Assembly: GCF_019145195.1 (NCBI RefSeq)
Contig: NZ_JAHSTW010000002.1
Coordinates: 372,001 to 436,000, forward strand
Length of the DNA stretch: 64,000 nucleotides
DNA from: Pseudomonas siliginis
Lineage (GTDB): Bacteria; Pseudomonadota; Gammaproteobacteria; Pseudomonadales; Pseudomonadaceae
Reading direction: 5' to 3'
Shown here in pieces: positions 36,415-46,186 of this stretch (the first letter of the stretch is position 1; every line of letters starts with the position of its first letter). A program made the translations under genes and the position numbers. The notes beneath the pieces were generated by a model. It was given only the letters and a program-made list of their open reading frames with translations, had not been told where the DNA came from and ran no database searches.

Positions 36415-36747
36415 TCACAGACCTTCGAAATCGAATTCGGCGCCAGCCTGCTGCTTGACGAGGCGCTGAAGCATTTCGCCCAATTGCTCTTCGCTCTTGT
36501 CGCACATCCAGCGCTCGCTCTCTTCGTCGTAGTCGAAGTGGAAACCACCGGACACGGCCGCCAGCCACAGCTGACGCAATGGCTCCTGGCGGCTGAAGAT
36601 CAACTGGCTGCCGTTTTCGAATTTGACCGTCAGCACTCCGGCCGAGCTTTCCAGATCGATGTCCAGATCGCTTTCGTCAAATATGTCTTCCAGTTTTTCC
36701 TGGGTTTCATCGACCAGATCGTGGAAACGGGCTTCGGACAAACTCAT
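36415..36747 (-). CDS. cyaY: Iron donor protein CyaY (bacterial frataxin)
   Basis: This 110-residue frataxin homologue begins MSLSEARFHDLVDETQEKLE, with the acidic ridge (EDIFDESDLDIDLESS) that binds iron, and the frataxin beta sheet GVLTVKFENGSQLIFSRQEP and WLAAVSGGFHFDY. It regulates Fe-S cluster assembly. It is divergent from lptM and its upstream region contains a REPIN. Confidence 0.95.
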   Translation of the reverse strand: MSLSEARFHDLVDETQEKLEDIFDESDLDIDLESSAGVLTVKFENGSQLIFSRQEPLRQLWLAAVSGGFHFDYDEESERWMCDKSEEQLGEMLQRLVKQQAGAEFDFEGL

Positions 36748-36861
36748 TGCGGCAACCTCAAAAATGTCTGATCAGGCTCAAGCGCCGAAAGATACGGACG
36801 CTGCCGGCCGATTGCAAAGATTAACGACCAAGCACCTGTCGGCCCATCCAGCACCGCCCCC

Positions 36862-36950
36862 GTGGGAGCGAGCCTGCTCGCGAAAGCGGTGTGTCAGGCA
36901 ACGAGCCTGTTGAATTTGCCGACGCCTTCGCGAGCAGGCTCGCTCCCACA
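36862..36950. repeat. REPIN, TGTGGGAGCGAGC family
   Basis: Inverted pair between the divergent cyaY and lptM genes. It lies within a 314-base gap that otherwise holds only the two promoter regions. A REPIN between divergent starts is less usual than between gene ends. Confidence 0.87.
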
Positions 36951-37061
36951 GGGATGATGCGCATCACGGGAGCCCCGCCGGACGGCCCCCCCCTCGCATA
37001 GGCAAGCTGCCGGGTGGCCGGTATACTCCGGCGCAATTAACGCATTTTCAAGGATTTCGCC

Positions 37062-37232
37062 ATGAAGCGCCTGATCTCTTCCCTTGCTGCGCTCGTCGCG
37101 GTTGCCTGCCTCGTTTCGGCCTGTGGTCAAAAAGGCCCGCTGTACCTGCCGGATGACGACCAGGACCCGGCCGAACAAGCCCAGTCTTCGCAGAAGCAGC
37201 CATCCAAGGCTCACAAGCACGACGTTTACTAA
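37062..37232 (+). CDS. lptM: LPS translocon maturation chaperone LptM (LppL/YifL-type lipoprotein)
   Basis: This 56-residue lipoprotein starts [20 protein letters not shown] with lipobox VSAC, followed directly by the diagnostic [10 protein letters not shown] motif. It has a short acidic and Gln/Lys-rich tail. In E. coli LptM (YifL) helps LptD mature in the outer membrane. It is the first gene before lysA, 9 bases away, the same order as lppL-lysA in P. aeruginosa. Confidence 0.93.
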   Translation: MKRLISSLAALVAVACLVSACGQKGPLYLPDDDQDPAEQAQSSQKQPSKAHKHDVY

Positions 37233-37241
37233 GGGATCGCC

Positions 37242-38489
37242 ATGGACGCTTTTAACTACCGTGGCGGGGAGCTGTTCGCGGAAGGTGTGGCGCTGTCCGC
37301 CATCGCCGACCGCTTCGGCACGCCCACCTATGTCTACTCGCGCGCGCACATCGAAGCGCAGTATCTGGCCTACGCCGATGCGCTGGCCGGTATGCCGCAT
37401 CTGGTCTGCTTCGCGGTCAAAGCCAACTCCAACCTCGGTGTACTGAATGTCCTGGCCCGTCTCGGCGCCGGTTTCGACATCGTTTCCCGTGGCGAGCTGG
37501 AACGTGTACTGGCCGCAGGTGGCAGCGCCGACAAGATCGTTTTCTCCGGCGTCGGCAAGACCCGTGACGACATGCGCCGCGCGCTCGAAGTCGGCGTGCA
37601 CTGCTTCAACGTCGAGTCCACCGATGAGCTTGAGCGCCTGCAAGTGGTCGCCGCCGAGCTGGGTGTTCGCGCCCCCGTTTCGCTACGCGTGAACCCGGAC
37701 GTCGATGCCGGCACCCATCCGTACATTTCCACCGGTCTGAAAGAGAACAAGTTCGGCATCGCCATTGCCGATGCCGAAGACGTGTACGTGCGCGCCGCGC
37801 ATCTGCCGAACCTGGAAGTAGTCGGTGTCGACTGCCACATCGGTTCGCAACTGACCACCCTGCCGCCATTCATTGACGCCCTCGATCGCTTGCTCGATCT
37901 GGTCGACCGTCTGGGCGATTGCGGCATTCACCTGCGCCACATCGATCTCGGTGGTGGCCTGGGCGTGCGTTATCGCGATGAAGAGCCGCCGCTGGCTGCC
38001 GACTACATCAAAGCCGTGCGCGAGCGTCTCGACGGGCGTGATCTGGCGCTGGTGTTCGAACCGGGTCGCTTCATCGTTGCCAATGGCGGCGTGTTGCTGA
38101 CGCAGGTCGAATACCTCAAGCACACCGAGCACAAGGATTTCGCCATCGTCGACGCGGCGATGAACGACCTCATCCGTCCAGCGCTGTATCAGGCGTGGAT
38201 GGACGTCACGGCGGTGAAACCGCGCGACAGCGCTGCACGCAAGTACGACATCGTCGGCCCGATCTGCGAAACCGGCGACTTCCTCGCCAAGGACCGCGAG
38301 CTGGCGCTGGAAGAAGGCGATCTGCTGGCAGTGCATTCGGCCGGTGCCTACGGTTTCGTCATGAGCTCCAACTACAACACTCGCGGCCGTGCTGCCGAGG
38401 TGTTGGTGGATGGTGATCAGGTTTTTGAAGTGCGTCGCCGCGAAACCGTGGCCGAGCTGTTTGCCGGCGAAAGCCTGCTGCCGGAGTAA
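37242..38489 (+). CDS. lysA: Diaminopimelate decarboxylase
   Basis: This 415-residue PLP enzyme makes lysine from meso-diaminopimelate. The PLP lysine is in CFAVKANSNLGVLN (about 53-66). The HIGSQL motif is near 195, the glycine-rich DLGGGLGVRY phosphate loop at about 232-241, and the CETGDFLA cysteine from the neighbouring subunit at about 342. It lies between lptM and dapF in a tight operon, placing substrate epimerisation and decarboxylation together. Confidence 0.96.
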   Translation: MDAFNYRGGELFAEGVALSAIADRFGTPTYVYSRAHIEAQYLAYADALAGMPHLVCFAVKANSNLGVLNVLARLGAGFDIVSRGELERVLAAGGSADKIVFSGVGKTRDDMRRALEVGVHCFNVESTDELERLQVVAAELGVRAPVSLRVNPDVDAGTHPYISTGLKENKFGIAIADAEDVYVRAAHLPNLEVVGVDCHIGSQLTTLPPFIDALDRLLDLVDRLGDCGIHLRHIDLGGGLGVRYRDEEPPLAADYIKAVRERLDGRDLALVFEPGRFIVANGGVLLTQVEYLKHTEHKDFAIVDAAMNDLIRPALYQAWMDVTAVKPRDSAARKYDIVGPICETGDFLAKDRELALEEGDLLAVHSAGAYGFVMSSNYNTRGRAAEVLVDGDQVFEVRRRETVAELFAGESLLPE

Positions 38490-38492
38490 CCC

Positions 38493-39323
38493 ATGCTGCT
38501 GCGTTTTACCAAAATGCACGGCCTGGGCAACGACTTCATGGTCCTCGACCTGGTCAGCCAGCACGCGCACATTCAGCCCAAACACGCCAAGCAATGGGGC
38601 GACCGCCACACCGGGATCGGTTTCGACCAGTTGCTGATCGTCGAAGCGCCGAGCAACCCGGATGTGGATTTCCGCTACCGGATCTTCAACTCCGACGGCT
38701 CGGAAGTGGAGCAATGCGGCAACGGTGCGCGCTGCTTCGCCCGCTTCGTGCTCGACAAACGTCTGACTGCCAAGCGGCAGATCCGCGTCGAGACCAAGGG
38801 CGGCATCATTGAACTGGACGTGCGTAACGACGGCCAGATCGGCGTCAACATGGGCGCGCCGCGCCTGGTGCCGGCGGACATTCCATTCCAGGCGCCAGCC
38901 CAGGCCAGCAGCTATCAGCTGGAAGTCGATGGCACCACGGTCGAGCTGGCCGCCGTGTCGATGGGCAATCCCCATGCGGTGATCCGCGTGGACGACATCA
39001 ACAGCGCACCGGTGCATGAACTGGGGCCGAAGATCGAACACCATCCGCGCTTCCCGGCGCGGGTCAATGTCGGCTTCCTTCAGGTCATCGACCGCCATCG
39101 CGCGCAACTGCGTGTTTGGGAACGCGGCGCCGGGGAAACCCAGGCCTGCGGCACCGGCGCCTGTGCGGCGGCGGTGGCGGCCATCAGTCAGGGGTGGATG
39201 GATTCGCCGCTGTTGATCGACCTGCCCGGCGGGCGTCTGTCCATCGAGTGGGCCGGCCCGGGCGAGCCGGTGTTGATGACCGGTCCGGCAGTGCGTGTAT
39301 ACGAAGGACAAGTGCGTCTTTGA
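38493..39323 (+). CDS. dapF: Diaminopimelate epimerase
   Basis: This 276-residue PLP-independent racemase interconverts LL- and meso-diaminopimelate, for peptidoglycan and lysine. The two catalytic cysteines are in [15 protein letters not shown] (about 68-82) and [16 protein letters not shown] (about 213-228). The N-terminus [15 protein letters not shown] is invariant. It begins 3 bases after the lysA stop. Confidence 0.97.
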   Translation: MLLRFTKMHGLGNDFMVLDLVSQHAHIQPKHAKQWGDRHTGIGFDQLLIVEAPSNPDVDFRYRIFNSDGSEVEQCGNGARCFARFVLDKRLTAKRQIRVETKGGIIELDVRNDGQIGVNMGAPRLVPADIPFQAPAQASSYQLEVDGTTVELAAVSMGNPHAVIRVDDINSAPVHELGPKIEHHPRFPARVNVGFLQVIDRHRAQLRVWERGAGETQACGTGACAAAVAAISQGWMDSPLLIDLPGGRLSIEWAGPGEPVLMTGPAVRVYEGQVRL

Positions 39324-39336
39324 GCGAGCAGAAATC

Positions 39337-40062
39337 ATGACCGACAAGCCACAGGTACCCGCCCGACCAGTCGACGAATCAGCGTCCGAGAGCCTTGAGG
39401 CAGCCGCGGTTGCCGCCTACCTGGAGGCTCATCCGGACTTCTTCGTCGAGCACGAAGAACTGCTGCCGTCGTTGCGCATTCCGCACCGACGCGGCGACAC
39501 CGTGTCGCTGGTCGAGCGGCAGATGACCATCCTGCGCGATCGCAATATCGAGATGCGCCATCGCCTTTCGCATCTGATGGACGTGGCCCGCGACAACGAT
39601 CGCCTGTTCGAAAAGACCCGCCGCCTGATCCTCGCGCTGATGGATGCATCGACCCTGGAAGACGTGGTCATCAGCGTTGAAGACAGCCTGCGTCAGGATT
39701 TCCAGGTGCCCTTCGTCAGCCTGATCCTGCTCGGCGACAACCCGGCCCCGGTCGGCCGCTGGGTGACTCACGCCGACGCGCAAACCGCGATCGGTGGCCT
39801 GCTCACCGAAGGCAAAAGCGTCAGCGGCAGCCTGCGTGAACATGAGCTGGACTTCCTCTTCGGCGAAGAACAGCGCCAGCAGATCGGCTCGACCGCCGTG
39901 GTTGCCGTCAGCCATCAGGGCATTCACGGCATTCTGGCCATCGCCAGCCGTGACCCGCAGCACTACAAGAGCTCGGTCGGCACCCTGTTCCTGAGCTACA
40001 TCGCCGAGGTCATGGGCCGCGTGCTGCCACGGGTCAACAGCTCGCTGCGCTCGGTACGCTGA
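39337..40062 (+). CDS. DUF484 family GAF-domain protein
   Basis: This 241-residue protein of the YigA-type DUF484 family, always found between dapF and xerC in gammaproteobacteria. The N-terminal helical region reads [20 protein letters not shown], followed by [22 protein letters not shown] as a coiled coil and a GAF-like domain (about 100-235). The role is unknown. I start at 39337 because this gives the usual Asp/Lys N-terminus; the frame is open a little further up. Confidence 0.92.
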   Translation: MTDKPQVPARPVDESASESLEAAAVAAYLEAHPDFFVEHEELLPSLRIPHRRGDTVSLVERQMTILRDRNIEMRHRLSHLMDVARDNDRLFEKTRRLILALMDASTLEDVVISVEDSLRQDFQVPFVSLILLGDNPAPVGRWVTHADAQTAIGGLLTEGKSVSGSLREHELDFLFGEEQRQQIGSTAVVAVSHQGIHGILAIASRDPQHYKSSVGTLFLSYIAEVMGRVLPRVNSSLRSVR

Positions 40063-40064
40063 CC

Positions 40065-40964
40065 ATGGAACGACAACTGGACGCTTACTGCGAACATCTG
40101 CGCAGTGAGCGACAGGTGTCGCCGCACACCCTGTCGGCTTATCGCCGCGACCTCGATAAAGTCCTCGGCTGGTGCATCAAGCAGAACATCGGCAGCTGGG
40201 CCGCGCTGGATATCCAGCGCCTGCGCAGCCTGATCGCCCGGTTGCATGCGCAAGGCCAGTCCTCGCGCAGCCTCGCCCGCCTGCTCTCAGCGGTGCGCGG
40301 GCTCTATCACTACTTGAATCGCGAAGGCCTGTGTGACCACGACCCGGCCACCGGTCTGGCCCCACCGAAAGGCGAACGACGCCTGCCGAAAACCCTTGAT
40401 ACCGATCGCGCATTGCAGCTGCTGGAAGGTGCGGTGGAGGACGATTTTCTCGCCCGGCGTGATCAGGCGATTCTGGAACTGTTCTATTCCTCTGGCCTGC
40501 GCCTGTCCGAGCTGACCGGGCTCAATCTCGATCAACTCGATCTTGCCGACGGCATGGTTCAGGTGCTCGGCAAGGGCAGCAAGACCCGGCTGTTGCCGGT
40601 TGGCGCCAAGGCCCGCGAAGCCCTCGAACAATGGCTGCCGCTACGCGCCATGACCAATCCTGCCGACGATGCGGTTTTTGTCAGCCAGCAAGGCCGACGC
40701 CTTGGCCCGCGCGCGATTCAGGTGCGGGTCAAACTCGCTGGCGAGCGCGAACTGGGGCAGAACCTGCATCCGCACATGCTGCGGCACTCGTTCGCCAGCC
40801 ATTTGCTCGAGTCCTCGCAGGACTTGCGCGCGGTGCAGGAATTGCTCGGTCACTCCGATATCAAAACCACGCAGATCTATACCCACCTCGACTTCCAGCA
40901 TCTGGCGGCGGTCTACGACAGCGCCCATCCCCGGGCCAAACGCATGAAAGGCGATGATTCATGA
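40065..40964 (+). CDS. xerC: Tyrosine recombinase XerC
   Basis: This 299-residue recombinase works with XerD at dif to resolve chromosome dimers. All catalytic residues are visible: Arg in [13 protein letters not shown] (about 147), Lys in [10 protein letters not shown] (about 171), HMLRHSF (His and Arg, about 240-243), His in [15 protein letters not shown] (about 266) and nucleophile Tyr in the same block (about 275). The N-terminal SAM-like domain is complete. It follows the DUF484 gene by 2 bases and overlaps the HAD gene by 4. Confidence 0.96.
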   Translation: MERQLDAYCEHLRSERQVSPHTLSAYRRDLDKVLGWCIKQNIGSWAALDIQRLRSLIARLHAQGQSSRSLARLLSAVRGLYHYLNREGLCDHDPATGLAPPKGERRLPKTLDTDRALQLLEGAVEDDFLARRDQAILELFYSSGLRLSELTGLNLDQLDLADGMVQVLGKGSKTRLLPVGAKAREALEQWLPLRAMTNPADDAVFVSQQGRRLGPRAIQVRVKLAGERELGQNLHPHMLRHSFASHLLESSQDLRAVQELLGHSDIKTTQIYTHLDFQHLAAVYDSAHPRAKRMKGDDS

Positions 40965-41668
40965 GCATTCAGTTGATCACCTTCGACCTCGACGACACCC
41001 TGTGGGACACCGCTCCGGTGATCGCCAGCGCCGAAACCGTGTTGCGCGAATGGCTGAGCGAGCATGCGTCGAACCTGGGCGCGGTGCCGGTGGAGCATTT
41101 GTGGTCGATTCGCGAGCGTGTGCTGGCGGGCGAACCGGGCCTCAAACACCGCATCAGCGCGCTGCGCCGACGTGTGCTGTTCCATGCGCTGGAAGAAGCC
41201 GGATATGCCCACGGCGAGGCCTCGGAGCTGGCTGACAAGGCTTTTGAAGTGTTCCTGCATGCGCGGCATCAGATCGAGGTGTTCCCGGAAGTCGAGCCGC
41301 TGCTGGAGCTGCTCGCCAATCACTATGCCCTCGGCGTGGTCACCAACGGCAATGCCGACGTGCGCCGGCTGGGGCTGGCGGATTACTTCAAGTTCGCCTT
41401 GTGCGCCGAAGACATCGGCATCGCCAAACCGGATGCGCGGCTGTTTCATGAAGCGTTGCAGCGCGGTGGCGCCACGGCTGAAACCGCCGTGCATATCGGC
41501 GATCATCCCGGCGATGACATCGCCGGGGCGCAGCAGGCGGGCTTGCGCGCAGTGTGGTTCAACCCGACAGGCAAGGTCTGGGAGGCGGAGCGCTTGCCGG
41601 ATGCGGAAATTCGCAGCCTGACCGAATTGCCCGCCGTGCTCTCCCGCTGGAATGCTTCCTCGAATTGA
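40961..41668 (+). CDS. HAD-IA family hydrolase (YigB-like)
   Basis: This 235-residue haloacid-dehalogenase-type phosphatase has motif [12 protein letters not shown] (6-16), motif II VVTNGN (about 127-132), motif III Lys in [10 protein letters not shown] (about 153), and motif [13 protein letters not shown] (about 178). E. coli YigB at the same xerC-linked position dephosphorylates FMN and other small phosphates; this could do likewise, which is inference from homology. Last gene of the lptM-to-HAD operon. Confidence 0.92.
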   Translation: MSIQLITFDLDDTLWDTAPVIASAETVLREWLSEHASNLGAVPVEHLWSIRERVLAGEPGLKHRISALRRRVLFHALEEAGYAHGEASELADKAFEVFLHARHQIEVFPEVEPLLELLANHYALGVVTNGNADVRRLGLADYFKFALCAEDIGIAKPDARLFHEALQRGGATAETAVHIGDHPGDDIAGAQQAGLRAVWFNPTGKVWEAERLPDAEIRSLTELPAVLSRWNASSN

Positions 41669-41678
41669 TCTACAGCCC

Positions 41679-41768
41679 TGTGGGAGCGAGCCTGCTCGCG
41701 AATGCGGTGTGTCATTCAACATGTATGTCGGCTGACATGCCCTCTTCGCGAGCAGGCTCGCTGCCACA
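41679..41768. repeat. REPIN, TGTGGGAGCGAGC family
   Basis: Inverted pair after the HAD gene. The right arm carries one substitution (GCTGCCACA instead of GCTCCCACA). Confidence 0.86.
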
Positions 41769-41808
41769 GGGGACTGCATTTGTTTTCAACGCATTTATTC
41801 CAGGCATG

Positions 41809-41838
41809 AAAAAGCCCGCAGCGACGGCGGGCTTTTTC
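41809..41838. terminator. Bidirectional terminator between the HAD gene and sutA
   Basis: The stem AAGCCCGC-AGCGAC-GGCGGGCTT (imperfect by one base) is flanked by A and T runs. It serves the two convergent transcripts. Confidence 0.85.
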
Positions 41839-41857
41839 AGCAAGCGAGCGACGCGCC

Positions 41858-42184
41858 TCAGATAGGGCGGCTGCCGTACTTGTTGTCCGGCTTCTTGGGC
41901 GGATCGGCGACCACGTTGGCCTCCACTTCCTGCACCTTGCCGCCGCGCGCAAGGAATTCTTCCATGGCCTTGGCCAGGGCGTCACGCTCCTTGTTCTTGG
42001 CTTCGATGCTCGGCAACTCGTCGACCGAGACCGCAGCCTTGGCTTTGCCTTTGGCAGCCGGGGCCGGCGTGTCGTCACCGCCATCGTCTTCGGCAACGTC
42101 TTCCGCTGCCGCTTCCAGGCCTTCCTCGGCCTCGTCTTCGTCGCCTACTTCGAGGTCGTCGTTTTCCAGATCATCGTCGCTCAT
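41858..42184 (-). CDS. sutA: Transcriptional regulator SutA
   Basis: This 108-residue protein has a highly acidic disordered N-terminus (SDDDLENDDLEVGDEDEAEE), a short Ala/Lys linker, a helical central region (DELPSIEAKNKERDALAKAM) and a C-terminus ending NKYGSRPI. P. aeruginosa SutA binds RNA polymerase and supports transcription during slow growth. The match is strong along the whole length. Confidence 0.9.
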   Translation of the reverse strand: MSDDDLENDDLEVGDEDEAEEGLEAAAEDVAEDDGGDDTPAPAAKGKAKAAVSVDELPSIEAKNKERDALAKAMEEFLARGGKVQEVEANVVADPPKKPDNKYGSRPI

Positions 42185-42285
42185 GTTCTACCTCATGACT
42201 TGCCAAAAGCAGATTAGTTATAGACCAGCTTTGGCGACTGTCGAAGCCGCCGTTGAAAAATCTTCTGCCGCTGCCCGGCAGCGGC

Positions 42286-42711
42286 TCATGCCTGTTCACC
42301 GTGCAAGGTGGCGAGGACTTTACGGGCACCGCCACGATCACGGTGCTCGCCCAGATAAATCCCTTGCCAGGTACCCAGTGCCAGCCGCCCTGCCGCAACC
42401 GGCAGACTGATCTGGCAACCGAGCACGCTGGCCTTGAAGTGCGCCGGGAGATCATCCGGGCCTTCGTCGTTGTGCTCGTAGCCGTCTGTTCCTTGTGGGA
42501 TCAGGCGATTGAAAAATCGTTCGAAGTCGCGACGAACTGCCGGATCGGCGTTCTCGTTGATGGTCAACGATGCCGACGTGTGCTGCAGCCACAAATGCAA
42601 CAGACCGACCCGACAGGTCTTGAGTTCAGGCAAGCCTGCGAGCAACTCGTCCGTCACCAGATGAAAGCCCCGGGGCCTTGCCCGCAGGGTTATCAGAGTC
42701 TGTTGCCACAT
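42286..42711 (-). CDS. YjbQ family protein (secondary thiamine-phosphate synthase-type)
   Basis: This 141-residue UPF0047/YjbQ protein has [20 protein letters not shown] (about 35-54), the family signature, and the C-terminal [15 protein letters not shown] with conserved Glu and His. The family has weak thiamine-phosphate synthase activity in E. coli; the physiological role is unclear. The ATG at 42711 fits the family; an upstream extension of nine codons does not. Confidence 0.92.
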   Translation of the reverse strand: MWQQTLITLRARPRGFHLVTDELLAGLPELKTCRVGLLHLWLQHTSASLTINENADPAVRRDFERFFNRLIPQGTDGYEHNDEGPDDLPAHFKASVLGCQISLPVAAGRLALGTWQGIYLGEHRDRGGARKVLATLHGEQA

Positions 42712-42882
42712 ACAGTTCTCCGCTCGTTCGGGGCGCATTCTAGCGTGCTCTGAAAAAAAACAAAGGCCCTAATATTCCTGCAGCGATGTAAGCGATTGCC
42801 CGCAGAAAAAGCCTCGTCGTAAAGACGACCAAAGCCGTAAGAAAAATCCTTTCAGCCGCACCTTGAATGACAAATCCCGGAC

Positions 42883-42916
42883 AAAAAAATGCCCGGCGAA
42901 CCGGGCAGTTTTTTTA
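42883..42916 (-). terminator. Terminator downstream of amtB
   Basis: The stem TGCCCGG-TTCG-CCGGGCA (minus strand; loop as read GTTCGC) is followed by T7. It lies 10 bases after the amtB stop. The A-run on the other side makes it usable in both directions. The rest of the 215-base gap between yjbQ and amtB shows no gene. Confidence 0.88.
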
Positions 42917-42926
42917 TCGCGCGTAC

Positions 42927-44264
42927 TTACAGGTTGTAGCCGCGTTCGTTGTGTTGTGCCAGATCGAGGCCGACCGACTCTTCTTCCTCGGTTACGCGCA
43001 GACCCATGACGGCGTCCAGCACCTTGAGGATGATGAAAGTGACGATCGCGGTGTAGATCACCGTGAAGCCAACGCCTTTGATCTGAATCCAGACCTGCGC
43101 GCCGATGTCGGTCACGGTGCCGAAGCCGCCCAGTGCCGGTGCGGCAAACACACCGGTGAGGATCGCGCCGAGGATACCGCCGATGCCGTGCACGCCGAAG
43201 GCGTCCAGGGAATCGTCATAGCCGAGTTTGCGTTTCAGGGTGGTGGCGCAGAAGAAGCACACCACGCCTGCGGCCAGACCGATCACCAGTGCACCCATCG
43301 GCCCTACGGTGCCAGCGGCCGGAGTGATCGCGACCAGACCGGCGACCACGCCCGAAGCAATGCCCAGTGCGCTTGGCTTGCCGTGGGTGACCCACTCGGC
43401 AAACATCCAGCCCAGTGCCGCAGCGGCGGTGGCGATCTGAGTAACCAGCATGGCCATACCGGCAGTGCCGTTGGCGGCAGCAGCGGAACCAGCGTTGAAG
43501 CCGAACCAGCCGACCCACAGCATCGCCGCGCCCATCAGCGTGTAGCCGAGGTTATGCGGAGCCATTGGTGTGGTCGGGAAGCCTTTACGCTTGCCCAGTA
43601 CCAGGCACGCGACCAGACCGGCGATACCGGCGTTGATGTGCACCACGGTGCCACCGGCGAAGTCGAGCACGCCCCAGTCCCACATCAGGCCGCCGTTACC
43701 GGACCAGACCATGTGCGCGATCGGTGCATAAACCAGCGTGAACCAGATGCCCATGAAGATCAGCATCGCGGAGAACTTCATGCGCTCGGCGAACGCACCG
43801 ACGATCAGCGCCGGGGTGATGATCGCGAAGGTCATCTGGAAGGTGATGAACACCGCTTCAGGGAACAGCGCCGCCGGGCCGGTGATGCTCGAAGGCGTGA
43901 CGCCGGCGAGGAACGCCTTGCCCATGCCGCCGAAGAACGAATTGAAGTTGACGACGCCCTGCTCCATGCCGGTGGTGTCGAAGGCAATGCTGTAGCCATA
44001 AATGACCCACAGGATGCTGATCAGACCGGTAATGGCGAAGCACTGCATCAGCACGGAAAGAATGTTTTTCGAGCGAACCATACCGCCGTAGAACAGCGCC
44101 AGGCCGGGGATGGTCATGAACAGCACGAGCGCTGTCGAGGTGAGCATCCAGGCGGTGTCGCCGGAATTGAGGACTGGCGCTGCCACTTCGTCTGCCGCCA
44201 TGGCGATGCCGGGCATTACGATGGACAACAGGGCGCCTAGCCCTGCGAATTTACGCAGAGTCAT
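42927..44264 (-). CDS. amtB: Ammonium transporter AmtB
   Basis: This 445-residue inner-membrane ammonium channel has a signal-like first segment (LGALLSIVMPGIAMA) and eleven predicted spans. Family motifs are visible: DTAWMLTSTALVLFMTIPGLALFYGGMV in pieces, the signature DWGVLDFAGGTVVHINAG with the first pore His, and DDSLDAFGVHGIGGI with the second. It is 37 bases downstream of glnK, the usual glnK-amtB operon. GlnK binds AmtB to block uptake in nitrogen excess. Confidence 0.96.
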   Translation of the reverse strand: MTLRKFAGLGALLSIVMPGIAMAADEVAAPVLNSGDTAWMLTSTALVLFMTIPGLALFYGGMVRSKNILSVLMQCFAITGLISILWVIYGYSIAFDTTGMEQGVVNFNSFFGGMGKAFLAGVTPSSITGPAALFPEAVFITFQMTFAIITPALIVGAFAERMKFSAMLIFMGIWFTLVYAPIAHMVWSGNGGLMWDWGVLDFAGGTVVHINAGIAGLVACLVLGKRKGFPTTPMAPHNLGYTLMGAAMLWVGWFGFNAGSAAAANGTAGMAMLVTQIATAAAALGWMFAEWVTHGKPSALGIASGVVAGLVAITPAAGTVGPMGALVIGLAAGVVCFFCATTLKRKLGYDDSLDAFGVHGIGGILGAILTGVFAAPALGGFGTVTDIGAQVWIQIKGVGFTVIYTAIVTFIILKVLDAVMGLRVTEEEESVGLDLAQHNERGYNL

Positions 44265-44301
44265 ATTGTTTTCTCCTGGGGCGTTGGGTTTGTGGCAGCG
44301 C

Positions 44302-45034
<733 letters not shown>

Positions 45035-45295
45035 ATGCTCGCGCCCAAAGACTTCCTCGACGCCCTGAGCGGCACCGCCTCCCGCCTGTTCAGCGGCGAT
45101 ACCCCGCTGCCGAAAGCCGAAATCGAAAGCCAGTTCAAAATGCTCCTGCAAAGTGCCTTCAGCAAACTCGATCTGGTCAGCCGGGAAGAGTTCGACAGTC
45201 AGATGGTAGTGCTGGCGCGTACTCGCGCCCGCCTCGAAAGCCTCGAAGCCAAAATCGCCGAGATGGAAGCGAAGCTGACACCGCCCGCTGAATAA
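45035..45295 (+). CDS. ubiK: Ubiquinone biosynthesis accessory factor UbiK (BMFP domain)
   Basis: This 86-residue protein is of the YqiC/UbiK family. It has an amphipathic N-terminal helix (FLDALSGTASRLFSG) and a C-terminal trimeric coiled coil (LDLVSREEFDSQMVVLARTR to KIAEMEAKL). UbiK supports aerobic ubiquinone synthesis with UbiJ. It is divergent from glnK, the usual Pseudomonas arrangement, and would normally be followed by comM. Confidence 0.9.
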   Translation: MLAPKDFLDALSGTASRLFSGDTPLPKAEIESQFKMLLQSAFSKLDLVSREEFDSQMVVLARTRARLESLEAKIAEMEAKLTPPAE

Positions 45296-45303
45296 TTCGC
45301 GTC

Positions 45304-45337
45304 CCCTGTAGGAGCTGCCGAAGGCTGCGATCTTTTG
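45304..45337. repeat. Dispersed repeat, CTGTAGGAGCTGCCGAAGGC type
   Basis: The sequence CTGTAGGAGCTGCCGAAGGC continuing into TGCGATCTTTTGAT is a short element scattered through fluorescent Pseudomonas genomes, recognised from general knowledge. It marks the left edge of the accessory pocket between ubiK and comM. Confidence 0.55.
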
Positions 45338-45420
45338 ATATTCAGCCCTTCAACCATCCCCGCAACGTCCTACAACCTTTATGACCGCCGTCCGATTGCG
45401 CCAAAAAGCCCAGGTTTCTA

Positions 45421-45520
45421 AGCTCATCTGATGCTGAATGTTCAGCAGCGGGTTTGGCGACCCGGGCAGGGCCATGGTGGAAAAGGGCTTCGCGGATGCT
45501 GCAATCGCTATAAGCCCGCA
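45421..45520. other. Structured element in the ubiK-comM pocket
   Basis: The stretch contains palindromes CTGAATGTTCAG (45434-45445) and GGGT-TTGGCG-ACCC (45450-45463), then CATGGTGGAAAAGGGCTTCG. A 24- to 30-codon frame starting at ATG 45474 runs antisense into the higA end, but nothing supports its translation. Function unknown. Confidence 0.3.
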
Positions 45521-45777
45521 TGCCGGAGCTGGGCCCTGCGCAAATCGTAAGTCGATTGGAGATTCATCCAGAACTCAGGCGTAGTGTTGAGATGAGTGGC
45601 AAGGCTGATTGCCAGATCGGTGCAGATCCTGAGCTGGCATTTCACAAGCTCTTCGATCTCGCTTTCGGGCCATTTCGTGGGCATGGCCAGATCCATGACG
45701 GTCATGCTCAACGGCTCCATGAATTCCTTATTCAGAACCTCGCCCGGATGAATCGGGCGCATACCATTGCGGTCCAT
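45508..45777 (-). CDS. Orphan HigA-like antitoxin
   Basis: This 89-residue protein matches the HigA/VapI antitoxin family: N-terminal RPIHPGEVLNKEFMEPLSMT and C-terminal TTPEFWMNLQSTYDLRRAQ are diagnostic. The helix-turn-helix in between (VMDLAMPTKWPESEIEELV) has drifted from the usual LAxxLGVPxxRIxEI pattern. HigB would normally precede it in the same direction, at 45780-46100 on the minus strand, but no HigB-like frame is there. It is likely a solitary or degenerate antitoxin. The GGAGGCGAAAA before the ATG is a strong ribosome site. Confidence 0.75.
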   Translation of the reverse strand: MDRNGMRPIHPGEVLNKEFMEPLSMTVMDLAMPTKWPESEIEELVKCQLRICTDLAISLATHLNTTPEFWMNLQSTYDLRRAQLRHAGL

Positions 45778-45966
45778 TTTTCGCCTCCAGAGGCTGCGTT
45801 AAGTGGCCAAACTGGAGCATCCGACTCCCGGATACAAGACCTTCACATCCCTTTCGCCAGCGTCCTACAAATATTAGGGCATGGCCCTACAAACATCAGC
45901 GTCTGCGCCCAGTTACGCAGCCCTTACGCATGTCATTACATTGGCAAACGAAATACGCCCATCAAG

Positions 45967-46149
45967 ATGGAAGTATCTGTGAATGATAAGAAGAGGAAGG
46001 AAAAGCTATTTCAGATTGTTGATTTGCACCTCGAAGCACTCCGTTTGGCTGGGAATATGGCAGCCAACCAACGGCGATTTTTTGAAGTTGCTGTTACATA
46101 TGTGCCTGCGCTTGAGCCAAGCGGCGCGCTGGCCGGAAGAAGGCCCTGA
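45967..46149 (+). CDS. Tiny conserved protein, paralogue A
   Basis: This 60-residue frame reads MEVSVNDKKRKEKLFQIVDL and continues with LHLEALRLAGN-type helical sequence to the C-terminal motif QRRFFEVAVTYVPALEPSGA-LAGRRP. It shares the Q-R-x-F-x-x-V-A-x-T-Y-x(4)-E-P-x-G-x-L-A-G pattern with the frame at 47178-47348. An alternative GTG start is at 45979. A terminator follows immediately. I do not know a function. Confidence 0.6.
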   Translation: MEVSVNDKKRKEKLFQIVDLHLEALRLAGNMAANQRRFFEVAVTYVPALEPSGALAGRRP

Positions 46150-46158
46150 GTGAAAGAT

Positions 46159-46186
46159 AAAAAAGGCGTCCATAGGACGCCTTTTT
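46159..46186 (+). terminator. Terminator after tiny protein A
   Basis: The stem AGGCGTCC-ATA-GGACGCCT is flanked by A5 and T5, 9 bases past the stop at 46149. Its presence supports that the small gene is transcribed. Confidence 0.85.

Noticed and set aside
42867..44240. 457-codon plus-strand frame opposite amtB
   Set aside because: His/Asp/Gly-rich antisense of the ammonium transporter, no independent support.
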